Numbered from the stretch's first letter, positions 32,608-42,817 are shown. The stretch: 64,000 bases of DNA from Rhizobium sp. C1 (GCF_021026335.1 NZ_JAJNCY010000002.1:248001-312000); one strand, 5' to 3'. Notes: generated by a model from the sequence alone, not told the origin. Program-made: numbers and translations.

Positions 32608-34812
32608 ATGATGCGACAATACGAGCTTGTTGAGCGCGTTCAGCAATACAAGCCGGATGTCAACGAAGCGCTGCTCAACAAGGCCTATGTCTACGCCATG
32701 CAGAAGCATGGCATGCAGAAGCGCGCCAGCGGCGATCCCTATTTTTCGCATCCGCTCGAAGTCGCTGCCATCCTCACCGACATGCATCTGGATGAGTCGA
32801 CGATCGCGGTCGCGCTCCTGCATGACACGATCGAGGACACGACCGCGACGCGCGCCGAGATCGACGAACTCTTCGGCAAGGATATCGGACGGCTTGTTGA
32901 AGGCCTGACCAAGATCAAGAAACTCGAACTCGTCTCGCAGAAGGCCAAGCAGGCCGAAAATCTGCGCAAGCTGCTGCTGGCGATTTCCGACGATCTGCGC
33001 GTTCTTCTCGTCAAGCTGGCCGACCGCCTGCATAATATGCGCACACTCGACGTCATGCGCGACGAAAAGCGTCGCCGCATTTCTGAAGAAACGATGGAAA
33101 TCTATGCGCCGCTGGCCGGCCGCATGGGGATGCAGGGCGTTCGCGACGAACTGGAAGAGCTCTCCTTCCGTCACCTCAATCCGGAAGCCTGGGATACGGT
33201 GACGAAGCGTCTCGCGGGCCTCTCCGCCAGCAATGAAGGCTTGATCGAGAATATCGAGCGCGAGCTGACCGAACTGCTCTCCCAGAACGGCCTGACCAGG
33301 GCCGTGGTCAAGGGACGCCAGAAGAAGCCCTATTCGGTCTTCCGCAAGATGCAGTCGAAGTCGCTTTCCTTCGAGCAGCTTTCCGACGTCTACGGTTTCC
33401 GCATTCTCGTCGAGGATATCCCGTCCTGCTATCGCGCGCTGGGCATCGTACACACGCGCTGGCGTGTCGTGCCCGGTCGCTTCAAGGACTATATCTCGAC
33501 GCCGAAGCAGAACGATTATCGCTCGATCCACACGACCATCGTCGGCCCGTCCCGCCAGCGTATCGAGCTGCAGATCCGCACGCTGCGCATGAACGAGATC
33601 GCCGAATACGGTATCGCCGCGCATTCGATCTACAAGGACGGGCAGAGCGGGCAGGCCGAAGACACGCTGGCGCGTGAGTCGAACGCCTATTCCTGGCTGC
33701 GCCAGACCATCGAGGCGCTGTCCGAAGGAGACAATCCGGAAGAATTCCTCGAGCACACCAAGCTCGAACTCTTCCAGGATCAGGTTTTCTGTTTCACGCC
33801 CAAGGGCAAGCTGATCGCTCTGCCGCGGGGTGCCACCCCCATCGACTTCGCCTATGCCGTCCACACCAATGTCGGCGACACCTGCGTTGGCGCCAAGATC
33901 AACGGCCGCATCATGCCGGTCGTGACGCGGCTTGCGAATGGCGACGAAGTGGAGATCATCCGCTCCGGCGTACAGGTCCCGCCTGCCGCCTGGGAAGAGA
34001 TCGTCGTCACCGGCAAGGCGCGCTCGGCCATCCGCCGCGCCACGCGGCTTGCCATCCGCAAGCAATATGCCGGCCTCGGCTACCGTATTCTGGAGCGCAC
34101 CTTCGATCGCGCTGGCAAGGTCTTCTCCCGTGACGTGCTGAAGGCCTCGCTGTTCCGGCTCGGCCACAAGGAGGCGGAGGATGCCATTGCTGCCGTCGGG
34201 CGAGGGGAACTGTCGTCGCTCGACGTGCTGCGGGCCGTCTATCCGGACTATCAGGACGAACGCGTCACGGTGAAGCAGAATGTCGATGACGGCTGGTTCG
34301 CCATGAACTCGGCCTCTGGCATGATCTTCAAGGTGCCGGGCCAGCAGAAGTCGCCGTCTGGCGAGCCCATGCCCTTCCGCGGTCTGTCCAATGACATTCA
34401 GGTTCATTTCGCCACCGGTGGCGCGGTTCCCGGCGATCGAATCGTCGGCATCCTCGACGGCGAAAAGAGCCTCGCGATCTATCCGATCCAGTCGCCGGGG
34501 CTTCAGCAGTTCGAGGACGAACCGGATCGCTGGATCGATGTGCGCTGGGATCTCGACCTTGCCAACAAGTCGCGGTTCAATGCCCGCATCATGATCAGCG
34601 CCATCAACGAGCCGGGAACGCTGGCCACCATCGCCCAGAATGTTGCGACGACCGATGTGAATATCGCCACGCTCACCATGACCCGCGTTGCGGCCGACTT
34701 CACGGAGATGCAGCTGGAACTCGAGGTTTGGGACCTGCGTCAGCTCAACCAGCTGATTACGCAGCTGAAAGAGCTTCAGTGCGTCGCAACAGTGAAGCGT
34801 CTGTTCGAATAA
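32608..34812 (+). CDS. rsh: Bifunctional (p)ppGpp synthetase/hydrolase
   Basis: A 734-aa RelA/SpoT homologue, the single long Rsh protein usual in rhizobia, controlling the stringent response. The HD hydrolase domain (about 25-150) has HPLEVA and LLHDTIEDT. The synthetase domain (about 235-350) has VKGRQKKPYS and RFKDYISTPKQNDYRSIHT, where the RFKD-type motif marks bifunctional enzymes. TGS (about 385-450) and a C-terminal ACT domain (about 655-734) follow. Both catalytic centres look intact. Two ATGs are adjacent; the first is given. GGGGAGACGTG lies upstream. Confidence 0.97.
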   Translation: MMRQYELVERVQQYKPDVNEALLNKAYVYAMQKHGMQKRASGDPYFSHPLEVAAILTDMHLDESTIAVALLHDTIEDTTATRAEIDELFGKDIGRLVEGLTKIKKLELVSQKAKQAENLRKLLLAISDDLRVLLVKLADRLHNMRTLDVMRDEKRRRISEETMEIYAPLAGRMGMQGVRDELEELSFRHLNPEAWDTVTKRLAGLSASNEGLIENIERELTELLSQNGLTRAVVKGRQKKPYSVFRKMQSKSLSFEQLSDVYGFRILVEDIPSCYRALGIVHTRWRVVPGRFKDYISTPKQNDYRSIHTTIVGPSRQRIELQIRTLRMNEIAEYGIAAHSIYKDGQSGQAEDTLARESNAYSWLRQTIEALSEGDNPEEFLEHTKLELFQDQVFCFTPKGKLIALPRGATPIDFAYAVHTNVGDTCVGAKINGRIMPVVTRLANGDEVEIIRSGVQVPPAAWEEIVVTGKARSAIRRATRLAIRKQYAGLGYRILERTFDRAGKVFSRDVLKASLFRLGHKEAEDAIAAVGRGELSSLDVLRAVYPDYQDERVTVKQNVDDGWFAMNSASGMIFKVPGQQKSPSGEPMPFRGLSNDIQVHFATGGAVPGDRIVGILDGEKSLAIYPIQSPGLQQFEDEPDRWIDVRWDLDLANKSRFNARIMISAINEPGTLATIAQNVATTDVNIATLTMTRVAADFTEMQLELEVWDLRQLNQLITQLKELQCVATVKRLFE

Positions 34813-34959
34813 TCCGTTCCAACAAATTGAAAACAAAAGGTTAAATTTTTGGCATGCGTTTGGCGCATGGCTGCCAAGACAAGCTTGCGCTTGTTTATGT
34901 TGCGATGCAGCATTATCTTGGTGGACGTAAACAGATGTTGATCAAGAAGGACGACAAAG

Positions 34960-35115
34960 ATGTTCGGCTCGCTGAAAAAAGTGGCTCGTGCGCTCCGCAT
35001 TCCCACGGAGCAGGAACGCGAAATGGCTTACCTCAATGGCGCAAAGGATCGTTATGATCTCGAGTTTCGCATGCGTCAGATCGATCGTGGCGACTTCCGC
35101 CGTGGTCAGTTCTAA
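34960..35115 (+). CDS. DUF3563 small protein, 51 aa
   Basis: A 51-aa frame starting MFGSLKKVARALRIPTEQER and continuing EMAYLNGAKDRYDLEFRMRQ, ending in DRGDFRRGQF. AAGGACGACAAAG precedes the ATG. The pattern (PTEQEREMAYLN... DLEFRMRQIDRG) matches the DUF3563 family of small cytoplasmic proteins found next to core genes in proteobacteria. Its function is unknown. It lies between rsh and the DUF2062 gene and has its own terminator. It is short enough to be skipped by a 60-aa length filter. Confidence 0.85.
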   Translation: MFGSLKKVARALRIPTEQEREMAYLNGAKDRYDLEFRMRQIDRGDFRRGQF

Positions 35116-35188
35116 AGACTTGGGTTGAGCTTACCGGCAGCCTCTGGCGCGATGCGCTTTGGGCTGCTCTCCGGAAGACGAAGATGCA

Positions 35189-35213
35189 GGGTGCGGGTTC
35201 CGCGCCCTTTTTT
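35189..35213 (+). terminator. Rho-independent terminator after DUF3563 gene
   Basis: GGGTGCGG pairs with CCGCGCCC (35189-35196 with 35200-35207, one G-T wobble) around GTT, followed by a run of six or more T. Confidence 0.85.
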
Positions 35214-35319
35214 ATTGTCTTCTTGCGCCGTCGGCACCCTCGCTTCCGGCAACTATGTCGCGCTCCGCAACCTGCATTTCTCATTGTTTCTGAATGTACC
35301 AGGCCATATATGCAGGCCC

Positions 35320-35856
35320 ATGAAACACAAAGCCTCAGAAATGAATCTCGAAGCAGCTGAAGGCCTGCCGCGCAAGCGTATGACATTCAGCCGCGCCATG
35401 CGCTATCAGCTGCTGAAATTCGTGCGCATCCGGGCGACCCCGCATGCGATCGGCATTGGTGTCGCTGCCGGCGTCTTTGCGGCCTTCCTGCCGTTGGTCG
35501 GTGTGCATATGGCGCTGGCGGCAGCGTTGGCCTGGCTGCTCGGCGGCAACATGATCGCCGCGGTGGCCTGCACGGTGCTGATCGGCAATCCCTTGACCTA
35601 TCCGTTCATCTGGGCCGCCACATGGGAGGCAGGGCAGATGATTCTTGGCTCCAAGGCCAAGTCCATGGGCACCATCCATCTGCACGAACTGGTTCACAAG
35701 CTGTCGCTCGGCGAGCTTTGGGCTCCGATCCTCAAGCCGCTGCTGATCGGCTCCATTCCGCTTGGGATTGCTGGCGGATTGGTGGGCTATTTTGTCATGG
35801 TACAGGCCGTGACGATCATCCGCGCAAGACGGCAGTCGCGGCTTCAGGCATCCTGA
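35320..35856 (+). CDS. DUF2062 membrane protein
   Basis: A 178-aa integral membrane protein. The DUF2062 core RATPHAIGIGVAAGVFAAFLP is followed by a conserved GNPLTYPFIWA segment and a further hydrophobic helix near the C-terminus (GSIPLGIAGGLVGYFVMVQAV cited in parts: LGIAGGLVGYFV), giving about three membrane segments. No function is known for the family. The start is uncertain: ATG at 35320 and 35341 both lack a clear ribosome site. The gene sits upstream of acpS by 24 bases and is probably in its operon. Confidence 0.85.
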   Translation: MKHKASEMNLEAAEGLPRKRMTFSRAMRYQLLKFVRIRATPHAIGIGVAAGVFAAFLPLVGVHMALAAALAWLLGGNMIAAVACTVLIGNPLTYPFIWAATWEAGQMILGSKAKSMGTIHLHELVHKLSLGELWAPILKPLLIGSIPLGIAGGLVGYFVMVQAVTIIRARRQSRLQAS

Positions 35857-35880
35857 AGGAACGAACGACGGGGGCAGGGC

Positions 35881-36297
35881 ATGATCATCGGAATTGGCAG
35901 CGATCTCATTGATATCCGGCGCGTCGAAAAATCCATCGAGCGCTTCGGTGACCGCTTTACCCATCGCTGCTTCACCGAGGTGGAGCGTGCCAAATCCGAC
36001 CGCCGCAAGGAGCGCGCCGCATCCTATGCGAAGCGCTTCGCTGCCAAGGAGGCCTGTTCGAAGGCGCTCGGCACAGGTTTGGCACAGGGCGTCTTCTGGC
36101 GTGACATGGGCGTGGTGAACCTGCCCAGCGGCAAGCCAACCATGGCGCTGACCAACGGGGCGGCCGAACGGCTTTCCGCCATGACGCCGGAAGGCCATTA
36201 TGCGGTGGTTCATCTGACCATCACCGATGATTTTCCGCTGGCTCAGGCATTTGTAATCCTGGAAGCCCTTCCTTTGCCGCAATTGCCGGAAACCTGA
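35881..36297 (+). CDS. acpS: Holo-[acyl-carrier-protein] synthase
   Basis: A 138-aa phosphopantetheinyl transferase that charges acyl carrier proteins with 4'-phosphopantetheine from CoA. The start [16 protein letters not shown] holds the metal-binding Asp, and [18 protein letters not shown] holds the second acidic residue and the CoA-binding helix. The C-terminus is slightly longer than in E. coli AcpS. It lies in the conserved acpS-lepB-rnc-era cluster. Confidence 0.96.
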   Translation: MIIGIGSDLIDIRRVEKSIERFGDRFTHRCFTEVERAKSDRRKERAASYAKRFAAKEACSKALGTGLAQGVFWRDMGVVNLPSGKPTMALTNGAAERLSAMTPEGHYAVVHLTITDDFPLAQAFVILEALPLPQLPET

Positions 36298-36437
36298 CAG
36301 GTCTGATCTCCGCAAACGCCTGACTTTGAAGACGCTTGCCGCCCGGTTCAGAAGTGGTTAGACAAGCCGATACGCCGTGGGCTGCAAATGTGGTCGCGTG
36401 GCGGCATTGCATCGCCAAAGGAAGGCGCAATAAGGAA

Positions 36438-37187
36438 ATGAGCAACGTGTCTGAGAAAGTCAAACCCGAGAACTCCTTCTGGGAAACGGTCAAGGTCGTC
36501 ATCCAGGCGTTGATCCTGGCCGGTCTCATCCGGACCCTGCTCGTCCAACCGTTCACCATTCCCTCGGGCTCGATGATGCCGACACTGCTGGTTGGCGATT
36601 ACATCTTCGTCAACAAGTTCGCCTATGGCTACTCGAAATATTCGCTGCCCTTCTCGCCGGACCTCTTCAGCGGCCGCATTTTCGGCTCCGATCCGAAGCG
36701 CGGCGACATCGTCGTTTTCCGCTTCCCGCCGAACCCTTCCATCGACTACATCAAGCGTTGCGTCGGTCTGCCAGGCGACCGTATCCAGATGAAGAACGGC
36801 GTACTCTATATCAACGACAAGCCGGTTCCGAAGGTCGCGGACGGCACGTTCAACTCGGACTATGCGAAGGATCCCGGCCAGGATATCCCCGTCTTCCGCG
36901 AAACCCTTCCGGATGGCGTCACATATGACACCCTGGATGAAGCGCCCGATACGCTGGGCGACAACACCCGCGAATTCATCGTGCCGCCGGGTCACTATTT
37001 CATGATGGGTGACAACCGCGATAACTCCGCCGACAGCCGCTTCGACGTCGGCTATGTGCCGGCCGAAAACCTTGTCGGCAAGGCCTCGATGATCTTCTTC
37101 TCGCTTGGCAACGACACGGCCTTCTCAGAGGTCTGGAAGTGGCCGATGAACATGCGCTGGAATCGTCTGTTCAAGGGCGTCGACTGA
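36438..37187 (+). CDS. lepB: Signal peptidase I
   Basis: A 249-aa inner-membrane serine protease that removes Sec and Tat signal peptides. One N-terminal membrane helix (about residues 15-38) precedes the catalytic Ser45 in IPSGSMMPTL, the Lys106 in YIKRCVGLPGDR and the C-terminal boxes GDNRDNSADSR. AAGGA lies just before the ATG; a longer upstream frame is unsupported. Its stop shares one base with the rnc start. Confidence 0.97.
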   Translation: MSNVSEKVKPENSFWETVKVVIQALILAGLIRTLLVQPFTIPSGSMMPTLLVGDYIFVNKFAYGYSKYSLPFSPDLFSGRIFGSDPKRGDIVVFRFPPNPSIDYIKRCVGLPGDRIQMKNGVLYINDKPVPKVADGTFNSDYAKDPGQDIPVFRETLPDGVTYDTLDEAPDTLGDNTREFIVPPGHYFMMGDNRDNSADSRFDVGYVPAENLVGKASMIFFSLGNDTAFSEVWKWPMNMRWNRLFKGVD

Positions 37188-37876
37188 TGTCGCTGAAGCC
37201 GGACGAACGGGCGCAGCTTGAAAAGGCGATCGGTCACGAATTCCGTTCCAAGGAACGGCTGGACCGGGCGGTGACCCATTCGAGCGCGCGCACGTCCAAG
37301 GGCACCAATTACGAACGGCTGGAGTTTCTGGGCGACCGGGTCCTCGGTCTCTGCGTCGCCGAACTGCTGTTCACCAGCTTTGCCGATGCGGACGAGGGCG
37401 AACTCTCGGTTCGTCTCAACCAGCTCGTCTCTGCCGCCACCTGTGCCGAGGTTGCCGACAGTCTTGAACTGCACAAATATATTCGCACCGGCGCTGACGT
37501 GAAGAAGGTGACGGGCAGTCGCATGCTCAATGTGCGCGCCGATGTGGTCGAGAGCCTCATTGCCGCGCTTTATCTGGATGGTGGGCTGGAGGTTGCGCGC
37601 CGCTTCGTGCTGGCCAACTGGACGGAGCGCGCCACCAAGGCGGGGGCTGCCAAGCGCGACGCCAAGACCGAGCTGCAGGAATGGGCGCATGCCCGTTTCC
37701 AGGTCACGCCGGTCTATCGCGTCGTCGACCGCTCCGGCCCCGACCACGAACCGCGCTTCACCGTCGTCGTAGAGGTGAAGGGCGCGCAGCCTGAAACGGG
37801 CGTTGAACGCTCCAAACGTCTCGCCGAACAGGTCGCCGCGACGAAACTTCTGGAACGCGAAGGCGTCTGGACATAA
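37187..37876 (+). CDS. rnc: Ribonuclease III
   Basis: A 229-aa double-stranded RNA endonuclease for rRNA and mRNA processing. The signature NYERLEFLGDRVLGL (catalytic Glu and Asp) is followed by the second acidic motif VVESLIAALYLDGG, and a C-terminal dsRNA-binding domain occupies about 155-225, ending VAATKLLEREG. The start overlaps the lepB stop by one base, which supports translational coupling. Confidence 0.97.
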   Translation: MSLKPDERAQLEKAIGHEFRSKERLDRAVTHSSARTSKGTNYERLEFLGDRVLGLCVAELLFTSFADADEGELSVRLNQLVSAATCAEVADSLELHKYIRTGADVKKVTGSRMLNVRADVVESLIAALYLDGGLEVARRFVLANWTERATKAGAAKRDAKTELQEWAHARFQVTPVYRVVDRSGPDHEPRFTVVVEVKGAQPETGVERSKRLAEQVAATKLLEREGVWT

Positions 37877-37909
37877 AAGCTTTTGTAGTCTCAGAACTGG
37901 ATAACCCTA

Positions 37910-38830
37910 ATGACTGACCTTGAGGCGGGCACACCCGCCGAAACCCATTCCGGCTTCGTGGCGCTGATCGGCGCGACCAATGCGGGGAAATCGACACTGG
38001 TGAACCGCCTTGTCGGCGCGAAGGTGTCGATCGTCAGCCACAAGGTGCAGACCACACGCGCCATCGTGCGCGGCATCGCCATCCACGACAATGCCCAGAT
38101 CGTCTTCATGGACACGCCCGGCATCTTCAAGCCGCGCCGCCGGCTCGACCGCGCCATGGTGACGACCGCCTGGGGCGGCGCAAAGGATGCCGATTACATC
38201 CTTCTTATCGTCGACAGCGAACGCGGCCTGAAGGGCGATGTGGAAACCATTCTGGAAGGTCTCAAAGAGGTCAAGCAGCCGAAGCTCCTGGCGCTCAACA
38301 AGATCGATCGCGTCAAGCATGAAGACCTGCTGAAGCTCGCTGCCGACGCCAACGAGAAGATCGCCTTCGAGCGCACCTTCATGATTTCCGCCACCACCGG
38401 CTCCGGCTGCGACGACCTGCTTGACTATCTCGCGAAGGAACTGCCGGCCGGCCCCTGGTACTATCCGGAAGACCAGATTTCGGACCTTCCGATGCGCCAG
38501 CTGGCCGCCGAAATCACCCGCGAGAAACTCTTCCTCCGCCTTCACCAGGAACTTCCCTATTCCTCGCATGTCGAGACGGAAAAGTGGGAAGAGCGTAAGG
38601 ACGGTTCCGTTCGCATCGAACAGGTGATCTTCGTCGAGCGCGACAGCCAGAAGAAGATTGCGCTGGGCAAGGCGGGAGAGACCATCAAGGCGATCTCGAC
38701 CGCCGCCCGCAAGGAAATCTCCGAAATCCTTGAGCAGCCGGTTCACCTCTTCCTCTTCGTCAAGGTGCGCGAGAACTGGTCCGATGACCCGGAGCGTTAT
38801 CGCGAGATTGGGCTGGATTATTCGAAGTAA
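37910..38830 (+). CDS. era: GTPase Era
   Basis: A 306-aa ribosome-assembly GTPase that binds 16S rRNA. The GTPase domain shows G1 GATNAGKST, switch/G2 KVQTTRAIVRG, G3 DTPGIF and G4 NKIDRV; the C-terminal KH domain follows (about 200-300) with VIFVERDSQKKIALGKAGETIK in part (IALGKAGETIK). In this chromosome recO does not follow directly; a ychJ-like gene converges instead. Confidence 0.97.
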   Translation: MTDLEAGTPAETHSGFVALIGATNAGKSTLVNRLVGAKVSIVSHKVQTTRAIVRGIAIHDNAQIVFMDTPGIFKPRRRLDRAMVTTAWGGAKDADYILLIVDSERGLKGDVETILEGLKEVKQPKLLALNKIDRVKHEDLLKLAADANEKIAFERTFMISATTGSGCDDLLDYLAKELPAGPWYYPEDQISDLPMRQLAAEITREKLFLRLHQELPYSSHVETEKWEERKDGSVRIEQVIFVERDSQKKIALGKAGETIKAISTAARKEISEILEQPVHLFLFVKVRENWSDDPERYREIGLDYSK

Positions 38831-38844
38831 GATGTGCGGGGCCC

Positions 38845-39312
38845 TCAAGCCCCGTGACACGCCTTGAACTTCTTCCCCGATCCGCATGGGCACGGATCGT
38901 TGCGCCCCAAGCGTCCCGCTTTCACCTTGTCTTCGCGATCCCAGTAAAACCATCGCCTGTCGATCTTGCGAAAGAGCGAGACTTCGCTTGCGGACACCTC
39001 TTGGCCGTTCTGCCGAACCCGGAAGGTGAAACTCACCTTGCCGGTCTCGTCGCCTTCAAGACCGGCCTCTCGCCCGGTGATCGTCAGGCCCAGCCATTCA
39101 GTCCCGAGCCCGGAGCGCTCCGCTTCGAGGCGATCGAACGCCTTGGCGGCGGGGCCGGCGCAGGTTTCCTCAATGTAATCGAGCTTGCCCGTCGCATAGG
39201 CGGTATACCGCGAACGCATGAGCACTTCCGCCGTCGGCGCAGGTTTGCCGGCAAGGATGGGGCCGCAGCAGGCGAGAATGAGTTTGCCGGAACCGCAGGG
39301 GCAGGGGATCAT
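38845..39312 (-). CDS. YchJ/UPF0225 family protein with two SEC-C motifs
   Basis: A 155-aa protein with a Zn-binding SEC-C motif at each end: [10 protein letters not shown] at residues 1-10 and [17 protein letters not shown] at the C-terminus. The middle is an NTF2-like cone (about 40-130, with [21 protein letters not shown] in part and WFYWDRED). This is the YchJ family of unknown function, probably a zinc-stabilised binding protein. The ATG chosen follows AAGGTCCCATCC; the in-frame upstream ATG would add about 15 unsupported residues. It converges with era, and the stops are 15 bases apart. Confidence 0.9.
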   Translation of the reverse strand: MIPCPCGSGKLILACCGPILAGKPAPTAEVLMRSRYTAYATGKLDYIEETCAGPAAKAFDRLEAERSGLGTEWLGLTITGREAGLEGDETGKVSFTFRVRQNGQEVSASEVSLFRKIDRRWFYWDREDKVKAGRLGRNDPCPCGSGKKFKACHGA

Positions 39313-39453
39313 GGATGGGACCTTCTTTGACGTATGACCTTTCTTAGATGACCACAACGGTCGATCAAAGCGGCAACTGTCGAGATAAGAGAGTACCAGC
39401 CGATTGACGACAAGCGCCTCGAGGGAGGATTATCGCCCTGAGGAGATTGAGCA

Positions 39454-39758
39454 ATGGCGACTGACACGGACTTTGAACGCATCGCTCTATCCTTGCCCGG
39501 AACCGAAGCGCGGCCGCATGCGGATCGCACGGCCTACAGGGTCCGCCGCATCTATGCCACGCTGGCCCCCGACGGGCTTTCGGCCAATCTTATGTACGGT
39601 CTAAGCGATCAGAAGCTTTTTGCGCGGTGCGGCCAGGTGCATTCTTCCCTTTGCCGAACAAGTGGGGAGAGAAGGGCGCAACGACCGTCATTCTCGACGC
39701 GGTCACGGAGGAAGAGCTGAGCGAGGCTCTGGAGCGCGCCTGGGAGCTCCATCAATAG
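39454..39758 (+). pseudogene. MmcQ/YjbR family gene with one-base frameshift
   Basis: The frame starts MATDTDFERIALSLPGTEAR and runs to SDQKLF, after which it becomes unrelated (ARCGQVHSSL...). Reading one frame over restores the family C-terminus PGAFFPLPNKWGEKGATTVI ... ELSEALERAWELHQ, ending at 39758. The switch occurs at a run of five T (39617-39621); six T would give a continuous KLFCAVRPGAFF. MmcQ/YjbR proteins are small CyaY-like-fold DNA-binding-family proteins of unclear function. This is either a real pseudogene or a homopolymer sequencing error. Confidence 0.8.
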
Positions 39759-39848
39759 AAGAATATTATGATTATGGGATAATTGTACAATCAAATTAAA
39801 AAGCGGCGGTAGCACTCCTCTGCCGCCGCCGCTGGGCCGTCCATGGCA

Positions 39849-40250
39849 TCAGTTTACGACGCCGACGACCACATAGGTCTGCGGATCGACGATCACGCGT
39901 TCCTTGTTGACGATCGCGTAGGAATAATCCGGTCTGTCGGGCACCGGCGTGAGGACGACCTGGCGCGGAAGCTTTGTGCCGACCCGGACTTCTTCGCGGA
40001 TGATCACCGGTTTGGCGGTGGGAACGGGGCGCTCACGAACATACGTGACGACTTCTCGCGGCGGCGGGTTCAGTGCCGTGCCGGCAATGGCACCGACCAC
40101 GCCGCCCACGGCAGCACCCACGGGGCCGCCGACAATGGCGCCAGTCACCGCACCGCCGGCCGCGCCGGTGACGGTGCTGTCATTGGCCAGAACAGGCGTG
40201 GCCGCAAGAGGGGCCACGATCGTACAAAAGATCAACAGGGACTTCTTCAT
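39849..40250 (-). CDS. DUF1236 domain exported protein
   Basis: A 133-aa protein with a Sec signal peptide (cleavage after PVLA, about residue 22). A Gly/Ala-rich segment TGAAGGAVTGAIVGGPVGAA (about 27-60) is followed by the DUF1236-type end (SYAIVNKERVIVDPQTYVVV), a small periplasmic beta domain common in Rhizobiales. The Gly-rich stretch may insert in or associate with membranes. Function unknown. It stands alone between the mmcQ remnant and tex. Confidence 0.88.
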   Translation of the reverse strand: MKKSLLIFCTIVAPLAATPVLANDSTVTGAAGGAVTGAIVGGPVGAAVGGVVGAIAGTALNPPPREVVTYVRERPVPTAKPVIIREEVRVGTKLPRQVVLTPVPDRPDYSYAIVNKERVIVDPQTYVVVGVVN

Positions 40251-40428
40251 CGGTCTGTCCTTCCGGATTGTTTCGATACGGCTAAAGAACGTTCCGGATG
40301 GGCTCTTGTTCCGCTGTTCGATCAGGCTGGCCTGTGAATAGGGGCAATTCGGATTAGCTTTTCGGCGCTCAAATCCCTAAATCGAAGCGTTGTACCCGCC
40401 CATGCCAGCATGCCTCCAGGAGCCGTTC

Positions 40429-42753
40429 ATGTCACAAGCCGAAGCCCAGGTTGCCGCCCGTATCGCCCTTGTCATCGCCGCCGAGATCAATGCGCGGCCC
40501 GATCAGGTCAAGGCCGCTGTCGGCCTGCTGGACGAGGGCGCGACCGTCCCCTTCATCGCTCGTTACCGCAAGGAAGTGACCGGCGGGCTCGATGATACGC
40601 AGCTACGTACGCTGGCCGAGCGGCTGACCTATCTCCGCGAAATGGAGGCCCGCCGCGCCGCGATCGCGGACTCGATCACCTCGCAGGGCAAGATGACGGA
40701 TGCGCTCGCCGCCTCGCTGGCCAAAGCGGCGACTAAAGCGGAACTCGAAGATATCTATCTTCCCTACAAGCCCAAGCGCCGCACCAAGGCTGAGATCGCC
40801 CGTGAACGCGGCCTGCAGCCGCTCGCCGATGCCATCTGGGCCGACCGCCGCGCCGATCCGCAGGCGCTGGCAGCCGCCTACATCAAGGACGACGTGCCGG
40901 ATGTGAAGGCAGCCCTCGAAGGCGCCCGCGACATCGTCTCCGAAACCATGAGCGAGAACGCCGCCCTTGTCGGGCGTCTGCGCAATCACATGAAGGAAAA
41001 GTCCTTCCTCCGCGCCCGTGTCGTGACCGGCAAGGAAGAGGCCGGCGCCAAGTTCTCCGACTACTTCACCCATGACGAACGCTGGGCCAATGTCCCCTCG
41101 CACCGGGCGCTTGCCATGCTGCGCGGCTGGAACGAAGAGGTTCTGACGCTGTCCATCGATGTCGACGCCGACGACACATCGCCGGTCAAGCCTGCCCAGT
41201 GCATGATCGCCGCCGAATTCGGCATAGGCTCGAGCGGTCCGGCCGACCAATGGCTGATGGAAGTCGCCGGCTGGTGCTGGCGCGTCAAGCTATCCTCCTC
41301 GCTCTCGCTCGACCTGATGCGGGATCTCCGCGAGCGCGCCGAGGAGGAGGCGATCCGCGTCTTCGCCCGCAATCTCAAGGATCTCCTGCTTGCAGCACCC
41401 GCTGGCGGCAAGGCCACGCTCGGTCTCGATCCCGGCATCCGCACCGGTGTCAAGGTCGCCGCCGTCGATGCGACGGGCAAGCTACTCGAGACCGCGACTG
41501 TCTATCCCTTCCAGCCCCGCAACGACATATCGGGCGCGATGGCCACGCTTGCCGGCCTTATCCGCAAGCACAGAATAGAGCTCATCGCCATCGGCAACGG
41601 CACGGCAAGCCGCGAGACCGAGAAGCTGGCTGCCGAAGTTATCAACACCCTGCAGGGGACAAAGCCCCAGAAGGTCGTCGTTTCCGAAGCCGGCGCCTCG
41701 GTCTATTCGGCTTCCGAAACCGCGGCGAAGGAATTCCCCGGCCTCGACGTCTCGCTGCGCGGCGCCGTCTCCATTGCCCGCCGCCTGCAGGATCCGCTGG
41801 CGGAACTCGTCAAGATCGAGCCGAAGTCCATCGGCGTCGGGCAATATCAGCACGATGTCGACCAGTCGCGCCTTGCCCGCTCGCTGGATGCAGTGGTGGA
41901 AGATGCCGTGAACGCCGTCGGTGTCGATCTTAACACCGCCTCCGTGCCGCTGCTCGCCCGCGTGTCCGGCCTCGGCCCATCGATTGCCGAAGCCATCGTG
42001 GTTCATCGCAACGAGGTCGGCGCATTCAAAAGCCGCAAGGAGCTCTTGAAGGTTTCCCGCCTCGGTCAACGCACCTTTGAGCAATGCGCGGGCTTCCTGC
42101 GTATCCCCGGCGGCGATGAGCCGCTGGATGCCTCCTCCGTTCACCCGGAAGCCTATGGCGTCGCCAAGAAGATCGTCGCTGCTTGCGGCCGCGATGTCCG
42201 TTCTCTGATGGGGGACGCGGTTGCCCTCAAGAAGCTGGACCCGAAGCTCTTCGTTGACGAGCGCTTCGGTCTGCCGACCGTCAAGGACATTCTTGCCGAA
42301 CTGGAAAAGCCCGGCCGCGACCCGCGCCCGGAATTCAAGACTGCGACTTTCGCCGATGGTGTCGAGGAGATCACCGACCTGAAGCCCGGCATGCTGCTCG
42401 AAGGTACAGTCACCAATGTCGCAGCCTTCGGCGCCTTCGTCGATATCGGCGTCCATCAGGACGGTCTTGTCCATGTCTCGCAGCTGGCGGACAAGTTCGT
42501 GAAGGACCCGAATGAGGTCGTGAAGGTCGGCGATGTCGTGAAGGTACGAGTGACCGAAGTCGACGTGAAGCGCAAGCGCATCGGGCTTACCATGCGTAAG
42601 GATGGCGGCGGCGAACGCGACGCAAAGCCGGCGACGCGCGACGATCGCAATGCACGCCCCGGCAACAGGCCCATGAGCGCCGCGCCGAAGTCGGAGAGCC
42701 AGGGGCAGGGCGCATTGGCTGCCAAGCTGGCGGAAGCCATGCGCCGCAAGTAA
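40429..42753 (+). CDS. tex: Transcription accessory protein Tex
   Basis: A 774-aa nucleic-acid-binding protein. In order: the N-terminal Tex helical domain ([22 protein letters not shown] in part: [14 protein letters not shown]), a YqgF/RNase H-like domain (about 320-450, with [12 protein letters not shown]), helix-hairpin-helix repeats (about 490-560, [13 protein letters not shown]), and an S1 RNA-binding domain (about 650-725, [19 protein letters not shown]). The C-terminal tail is low-complexity and basic. The ATG follows CCAGGAGCCGTTC. Tex acts in transcription or RNA quality control. Followed by a strong hairpin. Confidence 0.95.
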   Translation: MSQAEAQVAARIALVIAAEINARPDQVKAAVGLLDEGATVPFIARYRKEVTGGLDDTQLRTLAERLTYLREMEARRAAIADSITSQGKMTDALAASLAKAATKAELEDIYLPYKPKRRTKAEIARERGLQPLADAIWADRRADPQALAAAYIKDDVPDVKAALEGARDIVSETMSENAALVGRLRNHMKEKSFLRARVVTGKEEAGAKFSDYFTHDERWANVPSHRALAMLRGWNEEVLTLSIDVDADDTSPVKPAQCMIAAEFGIGSSGPADQWLMEVAGWCWRVKLSSSLSLDLMRDLRERAEEEAIRVFARNLKDLLLAAPAGGKATLGLDPGIRTGVKVAAVDATGKLLETATVYPFQPRNDISGAMATLAGLIRKHRIELIAIGNGTASRETEKLAAEVINTLQGTKPQKVVVSEAGASVYSASETAAKEFPGLDVSLRGAVSIARRLQDPLAELVKIEPKSIGVGQYQHDVDQSRLARSLDAVVEDAVNAVGVDLNTASVPLLARVSGLGPSIAEAIVVHRNEVGAFKSRKELLKVSRLGQRTFEQCAGFLRIPGGDEPLDASSVHPEAYGVAKKIVAACGRDVRSLMGDAVALKKLDPKLFVDERFGLPTVKDILAELEKPGRDPRPEFKTATFADGVEEITDLKPGMLLEGTVTNVAAFGAFVDIGVHQDGLVHVSQLADKFVKDPNEVVKVGDVVKVRVTEVDVKRKRIGLTMRKDGGGERDAKPATRDDRNARPGNRPMSAAPKSESQGQGALAAKLAEAMRRK

Positions 42754-42780
42754 GACCAGTAGACGCGAGCCAGACATACA

Positions 42781-42817
42781 AAGCGCGCCGCAGTCCCCCA
42801 AAGCCTGCGGCGCGCTT
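42781..42817 (+). terminator. Terminator-like stem after tex
   Basis: A perfect 12-bp stem AAGCGCGCCGCA / TGCGGCGCGCTT (42781-42792 with 42806-42817) lies 30 bases after the tex stop. Only a short T tract follows. Confidence 0.75.

Noticed and set aside
32566-34836. 756-aa minus-strand frame
   Set aside because: Antisense shadow of rsh with the low complexity typical of such frames.
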